A DNA stretch of 13,399 bases from a bacterium (GTDB taxonomy: Bacteria > Patescibacteriota > Doudnabacteria > UBA920). The notes below the pieces were generated by a model, which saw only the letters and a program-made list of their open reading frames with translations, had not been told where the DNA came from and did no database searches. Each line of letters starts with the position of its first letter. Position 1 is the stretch's first letter. This document shows positions 1 to 8,165 of the stretch, in pieces. The position numbers were made by a program, and so were the translations under genes. The stretch is from contig JAJYJE010000006.1 of assembly GCA_021789715.1 (NCBI GenBank), positions 1 through 13,399 on the forward strand. The letters run 5' to 3'.

Positions 1-56
1 GGTCCGCTCACCGCAGCCACGCCGCGGCCAGTCATCATCACTCCTCTAATAACACT

Positions 57-3000
57 ATGGATAAGGTTAAAATCAAACGAGTCAAACGAAATAAAAAAAA
101 GATCACGCCAAAAGAAAAAGTTTTGGCCGGTTTGGGCGTGGGCGGGGCGCTGATGGGCGGCATAGGCGCGGTTAACGCCAAGCCGCAGCAAACCCAGTTC
201 GTTCGGGCGCAAAATAATGAAAATGCCGGTACCGGCTCCAAAATCAAGAATACCTTGCAAAATATTTTCGGCATTCCCCGGGCCAAGGCGGCGGATTACG
301 TTTATGACTCCAGCGGCAATTTGATCGGCGAGGCTGGCAGCCCCGCGGCCAATGAATATCTCCAGGAGACGGGCCAGGCGGCCGGCGCCGATTCTAACAA
401 CAGTAGTACGGCCAGTACCAGCACTAGTAGCAATACGACTGCTGACCCAAATAATGTTACCGACCAATACAATAACGTCACGCCGCCGGCCGTTCCTTCC
501 GCGCCGGCTCCGGTGGCCGTTGATGCCGGCCAGCACACGGTGGGTACCCAAGGGCTGATGCCTGACGGGAGTTACGGCACCTACATGACCGACAGCGGCG
601 GCAATATGTATTTGGTGTCCAACGCCGCTTTAACCAGCACCGCCCGCACCGCCGGCGTCAATCCGACTTTGCTTGACCCGAGTTATTTAACCAATAATGC
701 GCCGGCTCCGGCTGTAACCGCTCCGCCGGCCGCTCCTCCAGTTTCTAATGTTGTAACTCCTCCTTCGGCCCCCCCGGCCGCCACACCGCCATCTTCTCCC
801 GCTACGACCTCTCAGACCGCGGCCGTTTCTTCGTCGGCCGCTCCGGATACTTCGGGCGGCTTGCCGGGAGAACAGGGTCGGACGCCGGGCGGATTAAACA
901 CAGTTGGGCCAGTTCTTTCCGGCGCCCCGTCGTTAGACCCCAGCGGTACCGGCATTTCTTTGGATGGCGTGACATCCAGCGGCGGCAATAATTTAATTAG
1001 CATCGATGACAGCCAAGTGGATTACAGCCAGCCTGGCAGTTACAATGTTACATTGAACGCTTACGACAGCAACGGCAACTTAACCTCGAAAACTTACCAG
1101 ATTACGGTTCCGGCCGCGCCGGCTTCCTCTGTTTCGCCGACCCAAACTCTGGCGCCTAACATTGAATCGCAGCCATCTGCGGCCGCTAATCCTTCCGGCG
1201 GTTTGCCGGGCGATCAGGGGCGAACCGTAGCAGCGCCTGGGTCCGGCGCGAATTCCACCGGCGGTCCTGTGGCAGTCAATTTTGATTCCACTACCGTTAC
1301 TACCGACGGCAGCGGCAATAAAACCGCCAGCGTAACTATTATTGATTCTACCGGCCATGTCACGCCGACAAATATTACCGTGGTCCAGAATGCGGATGGC
1401 AGCTATAGTATTCTTGACGCGTCCGGCAACGATATTACCGCTCAGGTTAGCAATGCCCAGAGCGTAATCCAAGGTTTTAACAACACGCCATCAGGATCGG
1501 CCTCCTACCCGCACTCGGCGGTTACCGCCATGCTAGGTACGAGCAGTAACGCTTCCATTCAGACGCTGCTTAACCAGCCGTACAGCAGCGGGCTTGTCAG
1601 TTCCGATGATATGACGGCGATTTCCAATTACGTGCAGCAGCACCCGCAAGCTTTGCCGCCTACCATCCAGCCGGGCAGCTTGCTGGCGTATATGGCCGGC
1701 GTGGGCACGGGCAGCGGCGCGACTGCCGCCACGGAAGCGTTGGGTTATGTCGTTTCTCCCGCCGGCAATTTGGCCAGCTTGTCCCAGGCCCAGGTTTCGG
1801 CTAACGGTTCGTCAGGGGCCGCGGTTGTTTTGCCGGATGGCAGCCAGCTTACAGCGGATGCTTCCGGCAATTTGGTTGACGCCTCGGGAAATGTTGTCGT
1901 GTCCGCGGCATCAGTGCCGGCCGGCTTGCAAAATTCAATCCAGAATATTATTGCCAGCCAAACGCCGCCCAGCGATATTAATCCGGCAGGGGGGCATGGG
2001 CCCGCAAGCGGCGGCACGGCCGCGGCGCAAAGGGGAACGGGCGGCTTATCGGCTTCCACCGCGGCCGGTCCCCAGGAAGGCGACGTTAATCCTTCCGATT
2101 CCAGCCAGGTCTGGCATGTAGATCCTTTAACCGGCCAGGGCGGCTGGACCACTTTGGTTTCTTTGGGCGGCAGCACTCCGACGGTTTCGCAGAATGCCAT
2201 TACCAAAAATGCCGACGGCAATTATACTCTGACTTTGTCCAACGGCCAAACAATGACCGGCAGTTTGACCGAGCTGACGCAAAAGATCCAAATTTACAAT
2301 ACCCAATTTGCCAGCGACCAGAATATTTTTGCCTCGGCCGCGGCGGCCATAAGTAATCAGGGAGTAATTAATACCAAAGCCCAGCCGGGACAGTATTCCG
2401 GCGGCGGGATTGCCCAAGGCCAGACGCAAGTTCCGAGTTTTCAGAATTGGCTGCCGGTATGGGTTCAGCAGCAGCATCCAGGCTGGAGCGCCAGCCAGGT
2501 TACGGCCTATACTACCCAAATTTTGGGCGAGATGCAGGCCGGAGTCCAGCCGGGTTCGCCTGACGTACCGGCCATCAATCAAGCCAGCGACTACTATTAC
2601 AATACCTATACCCAGCAGATGAACGCCGATTACGACTGGATGCTCCAGTATAACGCGGCGGTATCGCAGGGTTTGGATACCACCCAGCTGCTCAAGCAAA
2701 AGCCGGCCGGTTTTGACGATCGCCATAATGCCGACGGATCGCCGCGTCTGTCGCCGGTCGCGGCCGTGGCCGGCTCGGCTACGCCTCCGCCTGTGACCAA
2801 TGCTCTGGCGCCCGGCGTGCAGTATACCGGCGGCAGCGCGCCCAGCGTCGGCGACCCGTGGAGTATTGTGGTAACCGGCACGCCCGGCCAGCAGGTGTAT
2901 GCCACGAATAACGGCGTGACCAACTTTATGGGTTATATCGGCAGCGACGGCCGGCTCAAGCTGAGCGGCACTTTTTCGGCCGATGATCTGACCGGCGGCA

Positions 3001-5438
3001 AGGCTACGCCCTGGAATGAAACCTGGTCTGTCGGCGGGACGGACACTGCCCATCCCGGCACTTCGGCCGGCAGCGTGCAGTTTACAGTAAATCCCGCTTC
3101 GGTTGATGTTGGCTCGGTTAGCCCGGTAACAACCGGCACGGGCAGCGGCGCCTTAACCGCCACGACCGCGCAAAACAGCGATGGCAGTTTTACCGTGACC
3201 GTGAAAGACAGCAGCGGCAAAACAGCGGCCCAAATTACCGCCACTACCTTGCAGGATTTGGCCAGTCAAATGCAACAGTACAACACCGCCAGCGCCAGCG
3301 GCCAAAGTATTTTGGCGGCGTTTTCCGGCGCTTACGATAAAATCGGCCAGGCCAACACGCCGGCCCCGGCGGCCGTTTATAATTTGGCCTCAGGGCCTTC
3401 GTCCGCAAATTTTTACGCCGCATTCGGCCAGTACTGCAAGGATAACAACATCAACCCCAACCCCAGTCCCACCGACATCCCGGCGGTTCAGGCATTGGCC
3501 AAAGCCAACGTGGATTTTGAGAATATGTGGATCCAGAACGAGAACGACTATAATTACATGCAGGCTTATAACAACTGGGTGGCGAACGGCATGCCGGGCA
3601 CGCCGCCGACTAAGCCAGCCGGGTTTGACCAGCGCCATCCCGGCGGATCCACGTCTTTTAATTTCGATACCGCCCTGGCCACAATGCCGGGCGGCACGCC
3701 GTCAACTAGCGGCGGGGGGACAGGCGGGATTCCGGGCAACACGGTTCCGGGCGGGACCACCGTTACCGGCCCCACTCTTGATAACGTCGCGGTCACGCTG
3801 AAGTTCGTTAATAACACCAGCGGCAATACCGCCGTACTTAAGGTCGGCGACAGTTATACCGTTACTATCACCGGGCCGGCCGGCGCGTACGTTTATGCGA
3901 CAACCGATGGCATTAGCGGAACGGCTAAATATCAAATTCCTGCCAGCGGTACGCTGACGATTAACGGTACTATCCAGGCCAGTGACGCGGCCAATGGCGG
4001 AGTGTGGCGCGAGCATTGGAGCATTAATCCGACGGCCGATGACCCAAGCAAAGCCGTTCCCATCGGCAATTTGAATTTTACGGTAATTACCGCGGCCCAG
4101 GCCGCGCAGGTTTCCGGCATGGCATTGTCGGGAACGAATATTACGATTAATTCCAGCGGTTCGGCTTCCAGCGTCATTGCCACCGTAACAACTCTGGCTG
4201 GCTCCACGGATCATAATATTGCGGTTACTTCTTCCAATCCGCTGATTGTCCCGGTGGTTAACGCCTCAACCGGCGCCATTACCGTGCAGAGCAAACTGGT
4301 GACGCCGCCGCCGGGACAGGTCGCGGTGCTTACGGTGCATCCGGTGGAAATGGGCAGCGATACGAGCAAAGACCAAAATATTACCGTTACTGCAGTGAGT
4401 GCGTCTTTAGTCGGCACCACGCAAGTCGGCCAAACGTTAAACACTAGGGTGTTGTCAAATGGTTCCACCACAGGAGAAACCGGCGGCGGTTCAACTGGAA
4501 GCGTTTCTTACATGAGCGGTACAGGCGGCAGCCAGTCAAACGGCGGCACGACTGGCGGCGGCACAAGTGCCGGTTCGTCAAGCGGCACGACTGGCGGCCA
4601 GTTCAGCGCCAGTTCTGCGGGAGGGGGGGCGGCAGGTAGCAGCGGGAGTTCGCAGGGCAACAGCGGGAATTCCTCCGGCGGCGGCATTGTCGCCGGCGCT
4701 ACTCCGTTTTTTACCACTCTTTCTTCCTTGCCTCAAAGCTACGTGGGCTTAAGTTATAACGCCACTATCCAGGCCTTGAGCAATTATCCAATGTCGTACG
4801 CGATTACAGCCGGCTCATTGCCGCCGGGGTTGTCGATGGGCAGCAGCGGTACGATTAGCGGCGCTCCGACTGCCAGCGGCACCTATGCTTTCGCGGTCAC
4901 TGCCACAACTTCCCAAAATGTCAGCGCCACGGCCCAGTTTAGCATTACGGTTTCGTACCCGGGCGCCGGTTTTTCGACGAGTACGGTCGGCAACGCCGCC
5001 GGCCAAGTGGAGGGGATAGCCACCTTCCAAGGTTTGCAGATGCCCGCCGGCTATGCCGCTTCCGGCGGCCTGCAAATGCCCGGCAGCTTCGTTAATGATA
5101 TTAGCGCCAATTACGCCAACGTGAACGGCACCATCTACGACAAGAATACCGGCCAGGCTTTTGCCACGCCGCAGGATTTCTTTGCCGCCACGGGGCTGAA
5201 TTCTTTTAACGGCTTGGTGTTTGACATTAATTGGCAGCCTGCCGCGCAGGCCGGATCGGCAACCCAAGGCAGTTTGGGCAGCTACACAGTCAAGAAGGGC
5301 GATACTCTTTGGAGCATTGCCAAAAAATATTACGGCGACGGCCGCAAGTGGCGGGTGATTTTAGAAGCCAACACCCGACAGGTTAAGAGCCCTACTACCT
5401 TGAAGGTGGGGACAGAGCTGGTGATTCCAAAAATTTGA
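57..5438 (+). CDS. Giant secreted multi-domain surface protein: Ig-like domains, duplicated module, C-terminal LysM
   Basis: 1793 residues, probably exported and attached to the cell wall or surface. Residues 1-21 are very basic. Residues 22-39 are hydrophobic and Gly/Ala-rich, with a possible signal-peptidase site after A41 (V-N-A). Pro/Ala/Ser/Thr-rich linkers follow. An Ig-like segment at ~303-351 resembles DUF5011-type repeats (V-D-Y-S-Q-P-G-S-Y). A composite module occurs twice, at ~713-1015 and ~1035-1343. A BIG-like segment lies at ~1352-1446 and a Gly/Ser/Thr linker at ~1466-1550. A He_PIG-type putative Ig domain follows at ~1558-1635 (L-P-P-G-L-S and I-S-G-A-P-T signatures). A LysM domain closes the protein at ~1742-1793 (Y-T-V-K-K-G-D-T-L-W-S-I-A), a domain known to bind N-acetylglucosamine polymers such as peptidoglycan. 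The only cysteine is C1127. No Shine-Dalgarno sequence precedes the ATG, and the frame is open to the window edge, so an upstream start is possible. The N-terminal composition favours this ATG. Exact role (adhesin or stalk) is unknown. Confidence 0.9.
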   Translation: MDKVKIKRVKRNKKKITPKEKVLAGLGVGGALMGGIGAVNAKPQQTQFVRAQNNENAGTGSKIKNTLQNIFGIPRAKAADYVYDSSGNLIGEAGSPAANEYLQETGQAAGADSNNSSTASTSTSSNTTADPNNVTDQYNNVTPPAVPSAPAPVAVDAGQHTVGTQGLMPDGSYGTYMTDSGGNMYLVSNAALTSTARTAGVNPTLLDPSYLTNNAPAPAVTAPPAAPPVSNVVTPPSAPPAATPPSSPATTSQTAAVSSSAAPDTSGGLPGEQGRTPGGLNTVGPVLSGAPSLDPSGTGISLDGVTSSGGNNLISIDDSQVDYSQPGSYNVTLNAYDSNGNLTSKTYQITVPAAPASSVSPTQTLAPNIESQPSAAANPSGGLPGDQGRTVAAPGSGANSTGGPVAVNFDSTTVTTDGSGNKTASVTIIDSTGHVTPTNITVVQNADGSYSILDASGNDITAQVSNAQSVIQGFNNTPSGSASYPHSAVTAMLGTSSNASIQTLLNQPYSSGLVSSDDMTAISNYVQQHPQALPPTIQPGSLLAYMAGVGTGSGATAATEALGYVVSPAGNLASLSQAQVSANGSSGAAVVLPDGSQLTADASGNLVDASGNVVVSAASVPAGLQNSIQNIIASQTPPSDINPAGGHGPASGGTAAAQRGTGGLSASTAAGPQEGDVNPSDSSQVWHVDPLTGQGGWTTLVSLGGSTPTVSQNAITKNADGNYTLTLSNGQTMTGSLTELTQKIQIYNTQFASDQNIFASAAAAISNQGVINTKAQPGQYSGGGIAQGQTQVPSFQNWLPVWVQQQHPGWSASQVTAYTTQILGEMQAGVQPGSPDVPAINQASDYYYNTYTQQMNADYDWMLQYNAAVSQGLDTTQLLKQKPAGFDDRHNADGSPRLSPVAAVAGSATPPPVTNALAPGVQYTGGSAPSVGDPWSIVVTGTPGQQVYATNNGVTNFMGYIGSDGRLKLSGTFSADDLTGGKATPWNETWSVGGTDTAHPGTSAGSVQFTVNPASVDVGSVSPVTTGTGSGALTATTAQNSDGSFTVTVKDSSGKTAAQITATTLQDLASQMQQYNTASASGQSILAAFSGAYDKIGQANTPAPAAVYNLASGPSSANFYAAFGQYCKDNNINPNPSPTDIPAVQALAKANVDFENMWIQNENDYNYMQAYNNWVANGMPGTPPTKPAGFDQRHPGGSTSFNFDTALATMPGGTPSTSGGGTGGIPGNTVPGGTTVTGPTLDNVAVTLKFVNNTSGNTAVLKVGDSYTVTITGPAGAYVYATTDGISGTAKYQIPASGTLTINGTIQASDAANGGVWREHWSINPTADDPSKAVPIGNLNFTVITAAQAAQVSGMALSGTNITINSSGSASSVIATVTTLAGSTDHNIAVTSSNPLIVPVVNASTGAITVQSKLVTPPPGQVAVLTVHPVEMGSDTSKDQNITVTAVSASLVGTTQVGQTLNTRVLSNGSTTGETGGGSTGSVSYMSGTGGSQSNGGTTGGGTSAGSSSGTTGGQFSASSAGGGAAGSSGSSQGNSGNSSGGGIVAGATPFFTTLSSLPQSYVGLSYNATIQALSNYPMSYAITAGSLPPGLSMGSSGTISGAPTASGTYAFAVTATTSQNVSATAQFSITVSYPGAGFSTSTVGNAAGQVEGIATFQGLQMPAGYAASGGLQMPGSFVNDISANYANVNGTIYDKNTGQAFATPQDFFAATGLNSFNGLVFDINWQPAAQAGSATQGSLGSYTVKKGDTLWSIAKKYYGDGRKWRVILEANTRQVKSPTTLKVGTELVIPKI
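2193..3101 (+). repeat. Composite protein module, copy 1 (residues ~713-1015)
   Basis: First copy of a diverged internal duplication in the giant surface protein. Order: a short beta segment (N-A-D-G-N-Y-T-L-T-L), a helix with Q-x-x-Q-x-Y-N-T and A-S-x-Q-x-I, a helical Tyr/Gln-rich stretch, the landmark K-P-A-G-F-D-D-R-H at residues 882-890, then an Ig-like domain at ~932-1015. That domain contains V-Y-A-T-N-N-G, W-N-E-T-W-S and a closing F-T-V. The match to copy 2 is at protein level; DNA identity looks low, so the duplication is old. Confidence 0.75.
3159..4085 (+). repeat. Composite protein module, copy 2 (residues ~1035-1343)
   Basis: Second copy, with the same order of landmarks: N-S-D-G-S-F-T-V-T-V, then Q-M-Q-Q-Y-N-T with A-S-G-Q-S-I, a Tyr/Asn-rich helical stretch, K-P-A-G-F-D-Q-R-H at residues 1186-1194, and an Ig-like domain at ~1264-1343. 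The Ig-like part has V-Y-A-T-T-D-G, W-R-E-H-W-S and N-F-T-V. An extra Gly/Thr linker (~1205-1245) separates its helical and Ig-like halves. It holds the protein's single cysteine, C1127. Confidence 0.75.
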
Positions 5439-5482
5439 CGCGGGAAGCAAATGTTAAGCGGCGGGACGTTGGCTTTTAATAC

Positions 5483-5511
5483 TTGCTTCTTGCTTCCGGC
5501 TCCGATATAAT
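5483..5511 (+). promoter_or_regulatory. Sigma70-type promoter for the thioredoxin-fold gene
   Basis: A perfect -10 box TATAAT (5506-5511) lies 17 bases after TTGCTT (5483-5488), which matches the first three positions of the TTGACA consensus. The predicted start near 5518 leaves a leader of only ~22 bases before the ATG at 5540, without a Shine-Dalgarno sequence. The spacer begins with a second TTGCTTC. TTGCTTCC (5490-5497) is also the right arm of an inverted repeat whose left arm, GGAAGCAA (5443-5450), lies just after the stop codon of the upstream gene. Confidence 0.65.
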
Positions 5512-5539
5512 TTTTAAGTAGCATTAATATAGATTTCTC

Positions 5540-6346
5540 ATGGACCATCAAGAATCAGAAAAAGACAGTGCCAAGCCGATTTCCGACTCCAATTTTAGTT
5601 CCGGCAGCGGTGATTTGAGCTTTGCGGCTTACATAATTGGCGCGGCCGTTTTGGTCGGCGCAATTTTGGTGACAATCAGCATGTTCGTTAACACCAACCG
5701 GATTCTCCAGCATATAGACAGCGGCTCGGGCGTGGCGGCGGGTACCCAAACCGCTCCGGCAGCGCCCTCCGCTGCGGGAACTCAGCCGTCGACGGCTCCG
5801 ACAGGGCCTGTCAATATAACCTTGAAACCCAATACGCCTTTTTTGGGCAGCGGCAGCGCCAAAGTTACGGTGGTCGAGTACGCGGATTACCAGTGCCCGT
5901 TTTGTGAGCGCTGGTATACGTCGACCTGGCCGGATTTGAAGGCTAAATATGTGGATACCGGGAAAATTAAATTCGTTTACCAGGATTTTGCCTTTCTCGG
6001 TCCCGATTCGAATACGCTGGCCGAAGGCAGCCATTGCGCCGCTGACCAGAATAAGTTCTGGCAGTATCACGATTATATTTTTAGCCACCAGCAGCAGGAA
6101 AATACCGGCTGGGCGACACAGGATAAAGTTGAGGCGCTGGCGCAAAATATCAGCGGGCTAAACAGTTCCCAGTTTAACCAGTGTTTGAACAGCGGCAAGT
6201 ACAAGCAGGAAGTTCTGGACGAAACCGCGGCCGGACGCCAGTATGGCGTGACCGGAACCCCCACGGTGTTCGTAAACGGGACAGCCATTGTCGGCGCCCA
6301 ACCGGCTACCGCGTTTGAACAGGCCATTGACGCCGCGCTAAAGTAG
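5540..6346 (+). CDS. Membrane-anchored DsbA-like thioredoxin-fold protein
   Basis: 268 residues, likely a thiol-disulfide oxidoreductase of the DsbA / Thioredoxin_4 type acting outside the cytoplasmic membrane. A hydrophilic N-terminus is followed by one membrane segment at ~29-50, a Ser/Ala/Pro/Gly linker at ~60-95, and the catalytic domain at ~96-268. The active site is C-P-F-C at 119-122 within V-E-Y-A-D-Y-Q-C-P-F-C. The family's cis-proline is P241 in G-T-P-T-V-F-V-N-G. Two further cysteines, C166 and C215, sit in the helical insert and may form a structural disulfide. It has its own promoter and is followed by a strong terminator. The neighbouring large proteins have one cysteine or none, so its substrates are probably encoded elsewhere. 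Whether it oxidises, reduces or isomerises disulfides cannot be told from sequence. Confidence 0.9.
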   Translation: MDHQESEKDSAKPISDSNFSSGSGDLSFAAYIIGAAVLVGAILVTISMFVNTNRILQHIDSGSGVAAGTQTAPAAPSAAGTQPSTAPTGPVNITLKPNTPFLGSGSAKVTVVEYADYQCPFCERWYTSTWPDLKAKYVDTGKIKFVYQDFAFLGPDSNTLAEGSHCAADQNKFWQYHDYIFSHQQQENTGWATQDKVEALAQNISGLNSSQFNQCLNSGKYKQEVLDETAAGRQYGVTGTPTVFVNGTAIVGAQPATAFEQAIDAALK

Positions 6347-6399
6347 CAGAGTTTTAAAAACCGCATAGGCGGAAATACTGCCCCTTGCCGCAAACTTTT

Positions 6400-6429
6400 A
6401 AAATAGCTCCCGATTTCGGGAGCTATTTT
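6400..6429. terminator. Bidirectional Rho-independent terminator between convergent genes
   Basis: A perfect 14-bp inverted repeat (AAAATAGCTCCCGA, 2-base loop TT, TCGGGAGCTATTTT) begins with an A-run and ends with a T-run, so it can terminate transcription in both directions. It lies 53 bases after the thioredoxin-fold gene and 42 bases beyond the stop of the minus-strand ATPase gene, where a shared terminator is expected. A smaller hairpin, CCGC/GCGG with a 4-base loop, lies just before it at 6361-6372. Confidence 0.93.
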
Positions 6430-6471
6430 GCATTTGCCCATTACGTATAGCTTTTTTTCCGGCGTTGATCT

Positions 6472-7749
6472 TCACCGCAGCTGGTGCCGAATCTGTTCGT
6501 CGACCAGCAAATGGGGATTGCTATAAGCCAGCCGCGCTAAGGTTTTAATTTCTCCGGTTAAATCGCGTTTCGTCGCTGGATAGGGCGGCAAACTCATGCC
6601 GGAAAACGGTTCGCTGGTTTTTCCGTCGATCATCAGTTTAATAAAAAAATTATGGCGCTGCAGGCCTAAAAAGTCTTCTTTGGTCACGGGATAAAATTCC
6701 CTGGAAAAAATTTCCGCGTCTTCCGTGCCGATTTCAAACGCCAACAGCGTGCCGACGTTGCCTAAAACCGCGTTGCGGATTTTCTCAGGCAGCTGGGCGA
6801 AGTACTGGTTGGTCAAATGCACCGCCAGGCCGTACTTTCTGGATTCCGCCAGCATGCCGGCAAAGGTGTCCGTAACCAAATTATGGAACTCGTCTACGTA
6901 TAGGTAGAACGGATAGCGCCGCCCGGCCGGCAGCGCCGCCCGCTTGAGTATGGCGGCTTGGAGTTTGGCGATCAAAATCAGTCCCAGGATTTGCGCGTTC
7001 ATATCGCCGATTTTCCCTTTTGACAGGTCGATGAGCAAGATTTTTTCCTGGTCTAAAATCTGATCGAAGTTAAAAGTAGAGGCATGCTGTCCAAGAATAT
7101 TGCGCATTTGCCGGTTATTCATAAAATGGCCGAATTTGGAGGTAAAATAATTGAGCATTTCCGACTTATGAAAATCGGAGGTGCTTGCCATCTGCCGGGT
7201 CCAAAATTCCAGCACCATTGGATCTTTGAGGTATTTGCGCTTGCGCAGCTCGAAGTTTTTGTCGACGAACAGCTTGGGAATTTCAATCAAACTGCCGCCC
7301 TCGGGGCCGGCCATAAGCGTCAGGGCGGCCGAGCGCAGCCAGTGTTCGAATTGCGGGCCGATTATGCCGGTCCGCTCGGGATCGAATAATTTGTAGAAAA
7401 TTTCAATGACTTGGCTGACGAGGAAGTCTTTTTCCGCCTCGCTTTTGGCCTCAAGCAGATTGAGGCCAAAAGCGCAGTCCGGATCGGACGGATCGAGCAA
7501 GACCACGTCTTCCAGGCGGCTTTGCGGAATACGCTCAAGCAGCCAGTTAACAGATTCGCCGTGAGGGTCGATAAAACAGACGCCATGCAGATTTAAAATA
7601 TCCTGGAGGCACATATTTTGGAAGACCGTCGATTTGCCCACGCCGGTCTTGCCTATCATATACATATGGCGCAGGCGGTCGGCGTCGGCAAAGGCGATAG
7701 GCGTGGATTTGCCTCTATATAAATTGGTTCCGAGGGTTATGGAATTCAT
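6472..7749 (-). CDS. Soluble TraG/VirD4/HerA-type P-loop ATPase
   Basis: 425 residues, an ATPase of the type IV secretion coupling-protein / HerA-FtsK superfamily. Walker A is G-K-T-G-V-G-K-S-T at 33-41. I-D-P-H-G-E at 60-65 is typical of the family. Walker B is F-Y-L-Y-V-D-E at 281-287, followed by E-F-H-N-L. The later T-N-Q (313-315) fits the sensor glutamine, and G-L-A-V-H-L precedes it. There is no membrane segment, and the protein is shorter than classical VirD4 (~600 or more residues), so it resembles a bare motor domain. It is the last gene of the minus-strand cluster, 60 bases after the 102-residue gene. No Shine-Dalgarno sequence precedes the ATG. It could move DNA or protein; the nearby Clp-type ATPase fits a protein-handling or secretion role, but no relaxase or VirB4 lies in the window. 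Family assignment is secure; the cargo is unknown. Confidence 0.9.
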   Translation of the reverse strand: MNSITLGTNLYRGKSTPIAFADADRLRHMYMIGKTGVGKSTVFQNMCLQDILNLHGVCFIDPHGESVNWLLERIPQSRLEDVVLLDPSDPDCAFGLNLLEAKSEAEKDFLVSQVIEIFYKLFDPERTGIIGPQFEHWLRSAALTLMAGPEGGSLIEIPKLFVDKNFELRKRKYLKDPMVLEFWTRQMASTSDFHKSEMLNYFTSKFGHFMNNRQMRNILGQHASTFNFDQILDQEKILLIDLSKGKIGDMNAQILGLILIAKLQAAILKRAALPAGRRYPFYLYVDEFHNLVTDTFAGMLAESRKYGLAVHLTNQYFAQLPEKIRNAVLGNVGTLLAFEIGTEDAEIFSREFYPVTKEDFLGLQRHNFFIKLMIDGKTSEPFSGMSLPPYPATKRDLTGEIKTLARLAYSNPHLLVDEQIRHQLR

Positions 7750-7762
7750 AGGGAGAAGGGTT

Positions 7763-7812
7763 TAAGGGGCAGGATTCAATGTTGCTGGCTGTACCCCGTA
7801 TGCTGCCCCTTA
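7763..7812. repeat. 10-bp perfect inverted repeat between the helical gene and the ATPase gene
   Basis: TAAGGGGCAG (7763-7772) and CTGCCCCTTA (7803-7812) are perfect inverted copies separated by 30 bases. The right arm contains the stop codon of the 102-residue gene, and the left arm ends 14 bases upstream of the ATPase start (minus strand). There is no T-run, so it is not a standard terminator. It could be an RNA structure affecting translation or processing between two co-transcribed genes. CTGCCCCTT recurs once more at 6379-6387. Confidence 0.6.
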
Positions 7813-8118
7813 GCTTAGAAATTTTTGCTCAAAATACTGCGTATCCAGAATAAAAGAATAGTGCGATAACGCGTCCTGCTTGGCTTCTTCCCAGTTGAGA
7901 AATTTGGCCAGGGAAGCATGTTCTTTTTCCAGCTTGTCGGAGATTTTGTGGTACAGCTTGAGGCTCATAAGGGGCCTGATTTCTTCCAGCAGCTTTAACC
8001 TTCGGCGCTGCAGCTCATCAGCGGTTTCGGCTGTCAAAGGGCTGCCGGCAGGCTGCTGTTCAAGCTGCCGTCCGGCAGAAAGCCGTTCGTTGGATTGTAA
8101 AGTCTCGGGTTGTTGCAT
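7810..8118 (-). CDS. Small helical hypothetical protein in the ATPase cluster
   Basis: 102 residues, not recognised. Residues 1-30 are Gln/Pro/Ser-rich and probably disordered. Residues ~32-85 are predicted helical, with a heptad-like pattern rich in Leu, Glu and Lys (E-L-Q-R-R-R-L-K-L-L-E-E-I). The C-terminus is aromatic (Y-F-E-Q-K-F-L-S). There is no signal peptide, membrane segment or cysteine, so it is probably cytoplasmic. It lies between the two ATPase genes, on the same strand, 109 bases after one and 60 bases before the other. That placement suggests a co-transcribed adaptor or subunit, which is inference. No Shine-Dalgarno sequence is seen before the ATG. Its last residues, Q-K-F-L-S, resemble Q-K-L-L-S at the end of the neighbouring AAA+ protein. 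Confidence 0.72.
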   Translation of the reverse strand: MQQPETLQSNERLSAGRQLEQQPAGSPLTAETADELQRRRLKLLEEIRPLMSLKLYHKISDKLEKEHASLAKFLNWEEAKQDALSHYSFILDTQYFEQKFLS

Positions 8119-8165
8119 AAATAGGTAAGATGCGGGAATGGGGATGGAAATACTGACTTACGGGC

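Noticed and set aside
2127..3053. Long minus-strand open frame (308 codons) opposite the giant gene
   Set aside because: It is antisense to a clear coding region; GC-rich, low-complexity coding DNA commonly leaves such frames open, and the translation is Arg/Gly/Ala-rich with no recognisable domain.
3702..4214. Minus-strand 170-codon frame opposite the second Ig-like module
   Set aside because: It is a shadow of the plus-strand gene, with no domain and no start signals.
57..6346. UGA recoded as glycine or tryptophan
   Set aside because: The giant gene stops cleanly at TGA right after its LysM domain, the TraG-type ATPase also ends at TGA, and tryptophans in conserved motifs use TGG.
7084..7389. 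Plus-strand 101-codon frame inside the TraG-type ATPase gene
   Set aside because: The opposite strand carries a full-length ATPase with intact motifs; this frame has no supporting evidence.
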